Assembly: GCA_034770075.1 (NCBI GenBank)
Contig: JAVJAP010000106.1
Coordinates: forward strand, 1,116,001-1,180,000
Origin: Aralia elata
Taxonomy: Eukaryota > Streptophyta > Magnoliopsida > Apiales > Araliaceae
Length of the DNA: 64,000 bases
Reading direction: 5' to 3'
Shown: piece by piece, positions 20,977 through 36,200 of the stretch
Layout: the number at the start of each line of letters is the position of its first letter
Numbering within the stretch: position 1 is the stretch's first letter
Notes under the pieces: generated by a model
The model's database searches: none
Told to the model about the DNA's origin: nothing
Seen by the model: the letters and a program-made list of their open reading frames with translations, nothing else
Program-made: the position numbers and the translations under genes

Positions 20977-23900
20977 AGTCTTTCATACCTGATGAACATG
21001 TGCAACATGCACTAAGTGCAAATCAATAAATTTAAGGAGGTGGAATAATTATAAAGAATTAAACTACTAGCATGCTTGAAACATAACAACTCAAGTTTGA
21101 GTTAAGAGGAACTTGCTCAATATGAACTTGAGTAAGGTTAAGGAAACTTGTCTGTACTGTCGATTACTGTTATGCAATTTAACTTAATCTCTTATGAAAG
21201 ACCTATCAGTTATAAGATTGATCTTTCAATTAGCATATCATATATCACCTTATAATAGCACTTCTTTATAAATAAATTATCTAACATTTAACCACATAAC
21301 TAAATATTAGATAACACATTAGCACCATACGCATTCATAATTCTAAAGCTAGCACACATCGAGTCTTTAACAGTGTTCAATATAGTATGCTGAGTGGTTT
21401 CCCACAAACAACCAACAAACTAGTTTCCGTCTCGTCTACACTGTTTTCACAGTGAGTTAGATCAGTTGCTAGTTCGTATATACCTCCGCTCCCTGAAAGA
21501 ATTGTTTAGCTTAGCTACTATACATCAACTATTAAAGAACACGACTGTACTACTACTTTATCATAAATCTTATGACTTAACACTAAGTCTTTCCTTTTAT
21601 AAGTTCTTCTTTATTATCCATTAAGCCTGAATACCTAAACCAGCAAGTTGGATTATCTACACATACTAATCCAGTAACCTGGATTCAAACTAGCATTCAA
21701 TCCAGCACCATGGATTCAAACTATCCTACAATCCAGTAACCTGGATTCATTAATTCAACAAACTATTTTTTAATCCAGCACATTGGATTCAAACTAACCT
21801 ACAATTCAGTAATCTATATTCACTAATTCAGCAAACCATATTCATTAATTCAGCAAACCATATTCATTAATTCAGCAAACTATATTCATTAATTCAGCAA
21901 GCCGAATACCACAATCCAGCAAGCCGGATTCAAAGTGTTTTTCCTTTTTAATATATCAAATTTCCAATTCATCAAACCAAATAATACAATACAGCAAATC
22001 GAATGCTAATACAGCAAACTGAATGCTAAATCATTAAACCAAATATGAATACAACAAACCGAATTGGAAGCTGCATTCTCAAAATGACTTAACCACTTTT
22101 AATAATTGACTTTTTATTTTCTTCAAATCTTGCCACACATATGTACATATATTCTATACACAAAAATACTTTCCTTATGAAACTTTTCAATTTCCTTTAA
22201 CATTTTCAAACATCCGTTTTAACTTTCAAAACTAAGAAAAATGATCACTATCTTGCACAACTCCGCTGACACCAAATTTTTGATAACATCTTATACATAT
22301 TAACAAGTACTCCCAATTAAAATTTCGTGGCCATCGGAGTTATAGAACTCCAATTTTAGCCGTTTTCGTTGAAAAACTCTACGTTTTTATTTTAGCCGTC
22401 GATTCTTCGTTACAAGTCGGAATGCGGCGATTTTTGGCCAGGAGATACATAACTTCCTATATTTTCAGTGGTAAAAAGCCCTGAATTTATTGCACTTGTT
22501 ATGTGGTCAAAACAGTGCACACAAGCAAGGGGTCAGCGGGTTTTGTCCCGTTTTCTGACTTGAGGTCCTTCGCCATAAAATCTATAACTTTCATTCTATA
22601 AGGTCAAATATTCTCAAATTTTTACACAGCTCATATAACTTATCATATTATCACTCTAAATTTTTCCGGAATTGTTTGAGCAAAAACGATGGACGAAAAT
22701 ACCCCTAGATGGGACTGCCCTGTAGCAGCCCCTTTTTCCCCTTTGAACCACCTGGACTGTTTTGGTATCCCTACAAATTTTGTACACATTATTTTTGAGT
22801 TCTACCACTTGGGTTTAATACTTAACTTATATATCTAGCACTACTCTTTGACAGATCACAAAAAGAGTTTATGAATTTCAATTGATACTCATATAAAGTG
22901 AGCGAAAACTAGGGTTTTCTAACCCTTTTTAAAACAAACAAGTTTTCTTTTCTTTTCTTTTGAACAAATCAACACCCAATATGCAAGATCTACATATAAT
23001 ACACTTATTCACATATAGATCAAGAGTTTTTAAGTTTAAAATCAAAGATCCAAGTTTTTATTTAAATAACTAAAAATAACTTAGATAAGAGGTGTTTTTT
23101 TATACCTTGATCATTTGCTTGCCTTTCATAATCCTTCCAAGTAGATGATAATCTTGAGTATTTTGAAGATCAAATCATCTTCCCCTTACCTCCTTGGTCC
23201 ATCCGAACTCTCCCTCTCCTCTTTCTCTCTCTTTAGTTTTCTTTCTTTAGCAAAATAGGAAGTGAGAGGAAAGAGAAAATAAAATCTTCCTCTCTCTCTC
23301 TCCTTGAATGCTCGGTTAGAAAAAGAGAAATGAAAGAGATTGTTTTAGTGTTGTCAATATTGTAAGTATTCTTACATAATACTTCTCCCCCTTTAATCAT
23401 TACATAGTTGCTTGTAAGTTTAGCTAAATGTGTTGGACTAATCAAAAAGAAGACACCTAAGCTAGTTGGTACAAGCTAAAGTGAAGCCATCATTACATCT
23501 ACTCCCTCCTTTCTCCTCCTAGCCGGCAGCCCTTACTCCTTTTTTGTCCAATTTTTTTCCATTTTCTTTTATTTCCTTATTAGTTTAACAAATGACCTAA
23601 ATGCCCCTTTAAAGTTGGATCAAGTTTTGGGCTCCCATTTAATTCTTTTGGGCTCTCAATTAAATGTTTTAGGCTACTAGTTGTCAAGATTATTTAATCC
23701 ATGATTGGTTACTAATTTATTAAATATTGGACTAATTTAATTAGTCCACACATTAATTATCCAAGTCTATAATTAATTAAATGAGTGAGCTTGGTTAGTA
23801 AACTAATTAGGCTAGTTCACTAGTTTTTCTTACTAATTGGACTATTAAAATAAATTATCCATATAACACATAGTCCTCATTAATTAATACCTATATTAAT

Positions 23901-24532
23901 TAATGTACAAAATTTATTTACTTACTATATTCACTTTAATTGAAGATTTAATTATCTTATTATCTTATCAATTGTTTGATATAAAAATTCTTAGGTTAGT
24001 CCACTAAATTAAATAACTATTAGTGGGACCTCCTCTAACTAACAATGATTTGGGCCATTTAATTAGCATAGTCCACCACTTTTAATCTTTTATACCTAAT
24101 ATATAATTAGGTTACAAGACCTTCCTTTATTTGTTTATATAATAAAGAAATATAAACAAACACTTAATATTCATTTACTCACATATTCACACCAACTAAT
24201 TTAATAAATTGAGATACTAAAATAAATCTCTTAAATTAAGTCATTAGTATATAATTAAAATACTAAGACCACTAATTAACAATAATCCTTTTGTTTACCT
24301 CAAATTTATAGGTATTGTAATTACCTTATCCTTAATATTCATTCAAGTACATATAAATTCATTTCTAGGGTTTTGAAATTTTGTAACCCATATTTTCTCT
24401 ATTCTCTTTCAAAGAGTAAACCATATAGGTTTTTTTTAAAATTTTAAATAAATCCACAAATTCCTATCTAGCTTTTACTCTTTTAACCTTTAATTTAATC
24501 ATTAAAGATTTCTAAATTTTCGGGTTGTCACA
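20977..24532 (-). mobile_element. LTR of another Gypsy family (W), left side cut
   Basis: The right edge reads, on the minus strand, TGTGACAACCCGAAAATTT, a typical LTR start, and it abruptly interrupts LTR X: the sequence from 24533 resumes mid-LTR relative to 31586. A CT-rich block at 23200-23310 is the GA-rich leader in sense orientation. A possible donor (CAAG|GTATAAA at 23105) and acceptor (TTCTTTCAG at 21493) flank the palindrome array. No coding region is seen; W is interrupted or replaced on the left by G2. The TGAGC/GCTCA hairpin is not seen here. Confidence 0.65.
21639..22064 (-). repeat. Array of ~14 short palindromes, AATCCAG...CTGGATT type
   Basis: Units of about 18 bp at 15-45-bp spacing: AATCCAG-TAAC-CTGGATT (21668 and 21730), AATCC...GGATT (21913), TATTC...GAATA variants and decayed forms. 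Several arm changes are paired. The array lies just upstream of the predicted acceptor of W. Confidence 0.75.
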
Positions 24533-25940
<1,408 letters not shown>

Positions 25941-26383
25941 TTCTATCCACCTTAAAAGAATTTGGTCCTCCAAATTCCCAAATCATAATTCTAAAAGAAA
26001 TAAAAAAAAATACCACACAATCAAGAAACTTATTATCTATATAATATTCTGAACCCTAATAAGATTTGTATATGTAAATTATGTGTTTAATAAATGGTTT
26101 TTCATGATCTGACTTTGTATTATGTGATTGTGTATTTTATTAAATAATTAGGTCAAATAAAAATTTTTTGCCAAGCAGCTGTGTCGTGCTTAATCGGACA
26201 AAATGATTTGTCGTGCTTCCGGCGAATTCACCAAGAAGCGTCTCGGCAAATTATTTTGTAAGCTGTTATGTCGTACTTAGAAATGACGAAGTTATTTGTC
26301 GTGCTTCGGAGTTAATATAATATTATATTAACTGATAAAAATCTAAAATAAGTTAATTAGGGTTAGAACAATAAACTGAAACA

Positions 26384-26630
26384 GAAACCCTAATTTGAAA
26401 ACCCTAATTGGTAATAAGTTGTCCGAATTGAAGAATTAAACCCTAATTTCAATACCAGAATCTTAATTGATATAATTTGATTCTAAATAATGAATCATAA
26501 TATTAATTATGAATTATTAAGATTAAACTAAACCCTAAACAAAAGATTAAAACCCTAATTATAAAATTAAAAACCCTAAAACCTAATTATGAAACCCTAA
26601 TCCTAATTAGGTTATCTAAACCCTAAATTA
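26384..26630 (+). promoter_or_regulatory. Telobox cluster (eight AAACCCTAA) in LTR U
   Basis: Eight exact AAACCCTAA motifs in under 250 bp, with two more near 26903 and 27064, upstream of and around the TATA box. In plants this motif is a known promoter element bound by telomere-repeat-binding factors. Confidence 0.75.
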
Positions 26631-26922
26631 TGAAATGTAAAACCTTAATTATGATATATAACCCTAATTAAGGTATTACTAAACTTAAATTAACATCATA
26701 AACATGATTAGCAAAAATTTAATTTTAATTAGTAAGTAAATAAATGAAAAATCAAATTTAAACCAATGAAAATTGAGCTAGGAGTGTGCAAGCTTGTGCT
26801 CAACACACTCCAGCACAAGTAGGTTAATAAGATCAGATGGAGAGCAGCACAAATCCCAAGCCTAGATATTCGTCTCGGCAAAAATTTGGAAACTAGCCTA
26901 GGAAACCCTAATTTCACATTGC

Positions 26923-26929
26923 TATAAAT
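26923..26929 (+). promoter_or_regulatory. TATA box of LTR U
   Basis: CTATAAATAG about 130 bp before the predicted donor at 27056, giving a short first exon. Placement fits an LTR promoter. Confidence 0.6.
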
Positions 26930-27214
26930 AGAATGAGATGCTGGTCAGCTAAGCCACGAAATTCTCAAAGCCTAAACACTTATAAACATACCATATCAAG
27001 CCCCTGCAACCACAAGCCCAGAATCAAAAGCCAGAAATCAAAAATTGAAGAAAAAGGTGCATAAACCCTAATTTATTGCTAGATCTTTAAGTTTAAATTT
27101 GATGTTATGTTTTAGTGTTTAGGAATACTTATTAACATGTAATTAAGTGATCTGGGCGGTTAAAACACGTTTACATAACATCTAGATATGAAAATTAAGC
27201 CAAAATAGCAAACT

Positions 27215-27955
27215 GTTCTTGGCAGTCAAGAACAGTCTGACAAGCTATTTTGTCAGAGCTTTTGATCGGCCTAAAATATTTGTTTGATGTTTTTTAAAGC
27301 ATGAATCAGTAGTATGCCATGTTAGCTTTAATCTCCAATTGGTAGAAGTCCAAAATTATCTCACAGTAGGAAGATATGGCTGGTCAAAACCCGTTGACCG
27401 ACCATGATAGACTGTTTCTAGTTAACCCAGAAACATGAAGAACACTCTGACAGTGTTCTGACAAGACTTTGATCGACCCAGAACATGCCTAGACGTTATG
27501 AAATATGTTGTTTCTTGCTATAAACATGTTATTTGATATGTAAACTACAATCTTGAAGCATCAAAACACATTAATCAAACACAGAATCAAAATTATTCAT
27601 GGTCAAACTACGTTGACTGACCATGACTGACTGAGTTTCTGGGTAACCCAGAAACTCAAGAACAGTCTGAACCAGGTAGTTTGACCATGCTTTTTAGAGC
27701 ATGATATGATATAATTTGAGATGAAATTTGATATGTCGTTATACTCTGCCATGCTACGTTTAACAACAAACAAAAATCAAACATAAACATCAAACCAGTT
27801 GGAATTAATTTGAGGTCAAAAGTCACTGTTGGACATTGACCAAGTGTTCTTCATGAAGAACACCTTTAGCGACGAAATTCATATACAAACCCAAAAAACT
27901 AAGAAACTAAGCAGACCATCGCTAAAGCCCTTTAGCGACGGATTTTTAATAAAAA
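27215..27955 (+). repeat. Cluster of perfect palindromes in LTR U spacer
   Basis: Examples: TTCTTG-GCAGT-CAAGAA (27216), GAACACT-CTGAC-AGTGTTC (27442), GGTCAA-n6-TTGACC (27383), a 12-bp perfect inverted repeat with one-base loop (GAGTTTCTGGGT arm, 27633-27657), and a 20-bp perfect palindrome at 27844-27863. An inverted TTTAGCGACG/CGCTAAAG pair follows. Confidence 0.75.
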
Positions 27956-28720
27956 TTTATTAAAAAATAATTAAATAAATTATAAAATAATAAATAAATA
28001 TTAATAATTAATAATTATATTCAAAAATTCATTTTTAATTATAAAAATTTATTTTTAATATTTTTATATATTTCTGAATTATTATTTAATTTAATTAAAT
28101 AATAATAATTATTATAATAAATCATTAAATAATTATTTTAATTATTTAAAAATAATATTAAATTATTTAACAATTATATTAATGATTTAAAAATGATAAT
28201 TAATTATTATATATAATAATTAAATAATATATTAAATATTTAAATATTATAAATGATAAATAAATCATTTAAATAATATATTAAGTATTTAAAAATTACT
28301 TTAAATGATAATTAAATCATTTAAATATTAAATTATGTTTTGAAAATTATTATAAGTAATAATTAAATTATTATAATGATAAAAGAAATTCTAAAAATAT
28401 TATTAATGATAAAATAAATCATTTAAATAATATTTTATCTTTCTAAAAATATTATAAATGATAAATAAATCATTTAAATAATATTTTAGGTATCTAAAAA
28501 TATTCTAAATGACAAATAAATTATTTATATAACATATTAAATGTTTTAAAATTATTCTAAGTGATAATTAAATCATTTAAAAATATTCCTAAGCTTGTAA
28601 AATTATTTAAAAATACTTCCAAGCTTATATAAATTATTTAAAAATAAAATTAAGCTTCTAAAAGTATTATAAATAATAATTAAATTATTTAGACTAATAA
28701 TTAAGCTTCCAAATGAAGTT
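27950..28720 (+). repeat. AT-rich palindromic array in LTR U
   Basis: Almost pure A/T with repeated AAATGAT-AAATA-AATCATTT-type units spaced about 60-70 bp. Degenerate but clearly periodic. Confidence 0.7.
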
Positions 28721-29407
28721 TTATCAAACAATCTATATGTTTAGCCATTAAGGACGCGACCGAGATACCGAGATACCGAATCAACGTCGAACCTTAATGA
28801 AACTTGTCTAGATTAGCGTAATACATGTTTATATAAATGTTAACGCTTATTATTGGTATACGTAAACTACGTACGTTGACCAACTGTCTTAAATTAAAAC
28901 GAACTACGCTAAGGCAAGTGTCTTAACTTTTCTCAACTTATATTAAGCAATTCATTTATGTCTTGCTATCAATTATTGTGAAGTTATTGCTACTTGTTCA
29001 GCATAACTTAAGAAATGAAATCATTTATTGATTGTTTGAGCTTAAATTTATTGTGTCAAGCCAAATTGTTTTGGTATGACATCTATACTGAGTAAAAGGG
29101 ACACCGTGGATGGAAGGTGGTCCGACATACCTTCAAATAAGGTTTAAATTGACAATTAAATGAATTGACCAAAATTGGCAATTAACTTAAATTGACCAAA
29201 ATGTGGTAGGATGATATGCATACTCCTAGGATATTGGTGAGGCTGATCACCTACCAGATATCTGAACTCAACAGGTTCTAAGTCATTGAAGACTGACAGA
29301 ACAAATTGAAATATATGGTTCCGGTACAGAACCCTCAGTATCAATTATACATCACCTGACATCTTTCAAATCAAACACACTGTGTTTACATTTTCAAATG
29401 AACTTGC

Positions 29408-29449
29408 TGAGCATTTGTAGCTCATTCTTGCGCATATCTTCTTTTGCAG
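29408..29449 (+). promoter_or_regulatory. Conserved hairpin and 3' splice-site motif in U
   Basis: TGAGC (29408), loop ATTTGTA, GCTCA (29420), TTCTTGC, then CTTCTTTTGCAG ending 29449. Confidence 0.55.
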
Positions 29450-30830
29450 CTTTAAATGATATCCCTAGCACTTCTGGGACAGATAAAGGGAAAGGACATG
29501 TTTACTAGTTTTATTAATTGCTTTTGAATAATCTAAGTCTTTTAAAGGCTTTTGTTGTAATAACTTAGTACTGAGAATAATGTAATCAATAAAATGATAT
29601 GTAATATATTATGATCCTTTATTTTATCGATTGCGGTATACTCTGATCTTTATTTCATTTAGCATAGTTGTACTAAGTTAGATACAGTATCTATATGAAC
29701 TATACATCTGAATGAGGGTATTTAAATGATGTTGAAAGTCCTATATGCTCTGGGGTTACACTTAATGAGCGCCGGTAAGTTGTCATCTTTATCGGAATGC
29801 GCCCCTCAGTTCTGTGGATAATCTTATCATTAATACTGTGAATGTCAGATAGATAGGGAATATAAATATGAAAGAGGTATTCATTAGATATGAATATATA
29901 CATCCAACTGAGGGTATCCAAACACAGACAACGTTCTGGCCGGAACTAGTACCTATTATGGGATACTGTGAACCTTGGATAGATAGAAGTCATATTTTAT
30001 TGAATATTTATAGTTGTATAGTTTCACGTGAGCACCAGATCTGCTACAGGGGAGTGCAGAGATTTAGGGGTGTCACAATCTAATCACTAAACACAATTGA
30101 TAAAAAGAGTTCCATACCTTAATGTTGATTGCTTGAAAGTTGAAACACACGTCCTCGATTTGGTCCTCCAAATTGACAGTTCTTAAGGTTAATTACAACA
30201 AGCTCTATCACTCGGTCCATATCTAAATAATACTCCAAAAGCCTCAGTCTTCTTATAAACTACCTAATACATCACCCAATCCTTGTCCTCAAGTTAAAAT
30301 ATTATAAAAAAAACCCGTTTGACACTTTCTTATTATATATCCATCTGAACATCAAATTAAGCAACTTTTTCAATCTTGTATCATAGAATGATTACCAAAA
30401 TCTTAGATTCAGGACAACGTAACACCGATACAACTCTCATTTTTCTAACTTGCCTATTATCTAAAAAGCACTAAAATTTTCAAGGTCATAACTTACACAA
30501 CATCAAAGTAGTCTCCAAATATGGTACTCTACCATTCTGCAATCAATAAAACTAATAAAACTTTATCTTATATATTAATCCTAATTTCTATAATAAAGAT
30601 GTCCAAACCTAAAATCTATCAGACAATAACACCCAAATTTCTACAACCAAATAAAATACCCAATTAGCCTCGAGTACTAATCCTCAAGCAACACAAAGAT
30701 TTCTTATCTTATTATCTATTTAACTTCAAAATTCCAAATTTAGTCAAAATTATAACCCACAGCTAACTCCCAAAATCACTCCCCAGGGAATATGCAAGTT
30801 TTTCAACCCAACACATTGCGAGGAGCCACT

Positions 30831-30842
30831 GCTTTGATACCA
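30831..30842 (-). promoter_or_regulatory. Primer binding site of X
   Basis: Reverse complement TGGTATCAAAGC, one mismatch from the initiator-Met site, four bases from the LTR boundary at 30847. Confidence 0.85.
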
Positions 30843-30846
30843 TCTC

Positions 30847-32260
30847 TGTAACACCCCGAACCACTATAGACCCGAAGTGCTACACGCCGCAAGTCCAAAA
30901 GCCCGCAAGACAACAATATCGATCGCGCGCAGTCCAAACAAAACAAGTCAGCAATAATCTAAAATTAAACCCAATAACAAACATCTTTCAAATCCATTTT
31001 CAAATGAAAAACCACCAAAAATTAAAATCAAAAATGGAGACGCAGCTCCCCTAAAATAAGAGTCTTATTACAATTTTAATGACAAAAGAAGAAAATATCT
31101 TAAACTAGCTCCAACCATCCAAAGTATATCAAACAAGTGTTTCGCTATCAACGATGAGACCTGTAAAAAATTTATGTAAGGGGTGAGCGATGAAGCTCCA
31201 CAAGTGACAATCCTCTCTATTTAGGTGGATAACGCATAATTTGCAAAACATTTTTTTTTGAAATATCTTTTGTTCGATAACAGTAGTAAATATATTTTTT
31301 CAAAACTAAACGAATAATAACAAAACAAATTCACATTCAAACTGATTTCAATATATACAATATATCTTTTAATCCACAGTCCTAGTGACTAAGGTTACAA
31401 TAGCCCTGTAACACGGCCCAAAAGTTCAATAGTGTCAATGTTCACGCACCCTACTAAGGTATCTATAAAAATGCACGCTCCCCGAAGGGCATCTAAAGGT
31501 GTGCGCCTTAGTAGGTCCAATAATAGCTCCGAAACTAAACTTAAACACTAACGGATTCTATACATAGTCGGACTGAGGATTTTAAAAATATTTTCTCAAT
31601 AATATTGATATTCTAAATAATACTTTTCCACAGTTTAAAATCATATAATCTCATTTCACAGTTCAAAAATAAATACTTGATCCGAATTTTGAAATAAAAG
31701 AACATAACATTTAATTTTAAATGGAAGCCTTAAATAAAACATAACAAATTTTGAAACCATACATTTAGGCATCCGAGTAATTTCTAAGGCATACATAAAA
31801 ATAACGATAATTTAAAAACACTAAATAGTTCGGAAAGCCACTTACCTCGATATTGCGAAATACGAAAATATTAGCCGAACAAATCCTAAATATAAATTTA
31901 GAACAAATAAACATCATTAGGATAAAATATCCTACCTTAAACGTATTTTAATTCAAATCTTAGACACACTTATAGAAAATTTTGACTCAATACATTATTA
32001 ATTTATACTAGAAATCATAGTTTATTTAATCAATAAATTATAATTTCAAATGTGAAAATCTAAAATTAATAAGGAAAATAATTGTTGTTCTTAATTAGTT
32101 TAACAATCATCACACTCTGTAAAATTAAAAATAAAAATCTATAAATGTAACTAACAAAATATAACATAAACAACCTACCATGTAATGGCAGTGGCCTTAA
32201 TAAATGATTTAACAGGTACTAGATATACATGACACCGCCTACTACCATGGCCACTCACAT

Positions 32261-32300
<40 letters not shown>

Positions 32301-32938
32301 CATATATATACATATATATATATATAAGTATATATATCTATATGTATAATATCCACTCCCGCACATAATAATCAATCATTCATGATCTAACGTCGAACTA
32401 AACAAATTAATTATATAATATGTTAAAGTAACACACTTGTGAGATTATTCAATAGATTACACCATGAAATATGTATACATAAATACTATTAAAAAATCTC
32501 TTTTATTCAGATAGAATATGTATATTATAATCTTTGATTAAAGATATAATCATATATATATATATATTATGAATCAACTCATAATTGAAAAGGAAGGGTT
32601 TAGATTTACCTTTGAGTTTTCTTCTTTTCTCCTTCTTTATTTTGCAGTTCTCCAAAGCCAAATAATTTTTACGTTCTTTATTCTTTCTCATCCGATATTT
32701 CTTTCTCTTGTTATATAATAATTTAAAAACTTGTAATTAAGTCCTTTGCAGAATAGATAACTAAGAAAAAGAGTCCTTTTAAAATTAAAAGGTTGTTACA
32801 ACTTAAATAACTTATCTTATCCTTATAGGTTTTAGATATGTATAAATAATTATCAGTTACACTTCTATTATCTAATTATATTATTATTGTTATCTATTTC
32901 TTTGTTTTCTTTTCTTTTCTTTTTTTTCGGATATTACA
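30847..32938 (-). repeat. Shared middle LTR of the X array (2,092 bp)
   Basis: Starts TGTAACACCCC on the plus strand and ends GGATATTACA. In minus sense it is the 5' LTR for the interior on its left (primer site adjacent) and the 3' LTR for the interior on its right (polypurine side, resumed at 58720). A predicted intron spans 32609 to 31161 with TTTTTTACAG as acceptor and a GAGC/GCTC hairpin at 31185-31198. Confidence 0.88.
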
Positions 32939-33256
32939 ATCGATCTGTTATTACAATCTTTTCGTTTTGGGTTTGAATATGTGTATATATATATTTCATA
33001 TTGTGAAATATGTGGTTTGGTGTGAAAGAAATTATATATTCATGTAATTGGGAAGAAATGGTTTAATAGTTAATTAAACCATTGAAAAGACTAAATGAAA
33101 TTGTCATGAGAAGGAAATTAGTTGAGTAATATTAGTTAATTAAAATAAGTTAAAATTATATTGAGAAATAATATAATTTGATTATTATGTCTTGTGGACA
33201 ATGGAAATTATTGTGAATTAAGTTTCAATAGTAATGTGACTGATTCACTTAATTAA

Positions 33257-36200
33257 TGTGACACCCCCAAATTCAGGTACCAATACCTCGAATTTGGTGT
33301 TCACGATAAAGTACATCCATACACCTCTAAACAACATAAATCAACTAATGCGGAATAAATAAATATATGTTGTTCATTACAAAAGGTTTACTACGGTCCC
33401 AAGGTCTATAACCTTAAATAAATACATCACAGAATACAATAATAATACAAAATGATTCCATGATTACATAACGAGATAGTACATATAACTACTCTGTAAG
33501 CTTTCCTTTGCCTTTGTCCATTTTGGAACTTCCTGGCTTTACTGCAATAGGTTCATGATATAGCAAGAGTGAGCAACTACTTTGCTCAGCAAGTTTAAAA
33601 TGAATAAAGAGGATATATCATGAATGAATGAGAACAATAATCGCATAGTTCAACAATTTAAGAACATTGAAGGAGTAGCTGACAAAATAATCAAAGTTCA
33701 AATGAAACAATGAATATTGATTATTTACTGCTGAGTGGTCCAATAGACCATGACCTTTTTGGCCCAAGGATCAGTCATTCAACTAACCCTTTTAAACGCA
33801 TGGCCCGTCAGTAGTACTTGAGGGGATCAGCCTCTCGTACCCTATGTATATGCATAACATTTAGCTCTAACTGCATCAAATAACCGACACATTAAAATCC
33901 CCTACATAAGGGTTGCTCTCTCAGTCCAAGAATCCGCACCAACAATCAGTTTGGATAGCTTTTAAAAATAATAACATGTACATGTCTACCCAAAACAAAT
34001 GACGTAGACTATTTCCTTAGGCAGTTCATGAATGAAGAACTTAAACATTTCACAGTCCAACAACAAATCATGAATTCAAATGCACAAGGTGCGAATATCA
34101 ATAATTATCTTTGATGTGGAGTAATTTACAATAATTAATCCACTAATATAATTTGAAGTAATAACTCGATTTGAGTCATGAAACTTGCAACAATATACAA
34201 CATCTGTATAAAATAGGAAACTTGATCAAATAAAAATAGTTGAGTAAGGAACTTGCAATAATATAGAATGATTGCTCAATCAATAAATAACTCGCACAAT
34301 AAATAAAAGTTGTACGGTTGAGAAAAACCTGCCCAATATTAAATTGAGTTAAGGTAAGGAAACTTGCCCAACACAAGGGTTAGACAAGTGTTAGGAAACT
34401 TACACAATATTCAACATGTATATAGGATAGGAAACATGCTCAATATAATTCAAGTAAGGTTAGGGAAACTTACTCAATAAATAAATTGAGTTAGGATAGG
34501 AAACTTGTCTGGTGCGTTTGCTACAATATTACAATACACGCTCCTTAATATCCTATACATGTAAATACATATTCACATAACAATCAGTGACATAACGAAT
34601 ACCAAATATTGGTTTATACTACTCTATAACGTCTCATTCATATCAGAAACAAAATATTAAACAAGGTTATGCCCACTAGTTACGGCGTTACGACGCTTGC
34701 ACGTCCGTACGCCAACCTTGCCTATTCGAACGCTCAAGTGACACGCAATTGTGTACGCCTAGCACGCCCCTTCGATTTATCTAATACCCATTGGCTAATC
34801 CTAAGTATCATTATAATTCATAACATTCATGTTTTAGGACTTAGAACAATGTCTTTTATTGTCGGAAGCATTATACGTGCACACACGCATGACCGACGCC
34901 TTCTGTTTGCACAAAAGCCCTAAAAACGGTCAATTTTAAAAGTTCTCCAGTTAAAAATTTTCAATTCTAATTAATGGATGTTGTATTTCTATCTCTAAGC
35001 TTTCCGGATCATCTTGAATCGTCCAAATCCGAGTCCGTATGAGAAAGTTATGGCCATTTTTTCAACGGACGTCGAAGCTGAGTCGGGCAGCGCACACGCG
35101 GGTGGGCGGCACCAGGCGCAAGGCGTGCGGCAGCGCGCGCGCACGGGCGCGTAGGGCCTTGGTGCGGGCGCGCGGGTGGCCTGATGGCCCTTGTCAGACA
35201 TCGCGATTTGACCCTCCTTTACTCCAATCCTCATAACGTCTTCTCTAGACCTTTAAATTGGTCCGTTCCGGACTCTATGGACTCCTAAGACATAGAGCTA
35301 CAATATATCAAAAATTCAGAGATACCCATTAATATTAACATAACCAAATCTTAGGCCAAAGTATCAACTCATGCTCTGTTTTGAATGTTCTAAGTGTTCT
35401 TCACTAAAATCATCACCAAATCTTCATTTTTACACCTTTTTACTCGATTCCAATTGGGTTAACTTGGTAACCCATGGAACTACAATACCATAACAACAAA
35501 CAAATTAAACCAACATGAAAAATTAGCTACAGATTATCCAAAACAGTCCATAGGTCCAAGATTTATCCAAAATGTCCATTGTTCTTCATGTTCTTCATGT
35601 TCTTCATCCTCCTTAAGCATAGGTACGGATTATTCTTCGTTTTTATTCCACTTTAATGTTATTAATGGCTTCTATAGTCTCTTAACAACTTTGACAAACA
35701 GTCACAACAAACAAAAACACCAAGAATCGCCATAAATCCAACCCACAAGCTTAAGAGCTCAAAACTAAGAAAAACTTGAAGATCTTTACAAGAAATCGAA
35801 TGAAAAGGATTTGGTTGATGTTTACCTCTGTAAATCCTTCCTAGATGATTAAGAAGCTTGCTAGGCTTGCTTGGCTTGAGTTCTTCTTGCTTGGATTCTC
35901 TTCTTCCTCCACCCGTGCCTTCTTCCTCTTCCTCCTTTCTTTTTCCGGCGACTCTTCTTCTTTTTCGGCGACTTTTTCAGCGACTTTCTCCTTCTTTCTT
36001 CTTCCTCTTTGCTGCAGATTTTCCCTCTCTCTCTCTCGCTATCTGCTGAAGCAACTGTGTTTGATGGAATGCGAGAAAGAATGAATGATTTGGGAGAAGT
36101 GGAGGAGTAATTTTAGGAGAAAATGGGTTTGTGGCTCAAGGAGGCCAAAAATTCAAAGCTTGCCAGCAACCTCCCTTCTTGCTCTCATTTAATTGGTCTA

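Larger units (their letters stand above)
26040..30077 (+). mobile_element. Solo LTR U (4,038 bp) inside X
   Basis: ATCTA at 26035-26039 is repeated at 30078-30082, and the uninterrupted X copy at 58800-58825 shows the empty site. U starts TATAATATTC, expected TGTAATATTC, so its first dinucleotide carries G-to-A; it ends GGGGTGTCACA. It contains telobox-rich U3, a TATA box at 26923, a donor AAAAAG|GTGCAT at 27056, palindrome-rich spacer (27215-28720) and the hairpin-acceptor motif ending 29449. No coding region. Confidence 0.88.
25941..30846 (-). mobile_element. Interior of element X, interrupted by solo LTR U
   Basis: Without U the interior is about 850 bp (25941-26039 plus 30083-30846) and has no coding capacity. 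Its left end, in minus sense, reads GGAGGACCAAATTC, TTTTAAGGTGGATAGAA, then the LTR: a Gypsy polypurine-tract junction. Its right end has a primer site at 30831. X is therefore a short non-autonomous Gypsy derivative. Confidence 0.8.

Noticed and set aside
21639..22064. CRISPR-like array
   Set aside because: Units are degenerate palindromes with uneven spacing in a plant LTR; no identical repeats or unique spacers.
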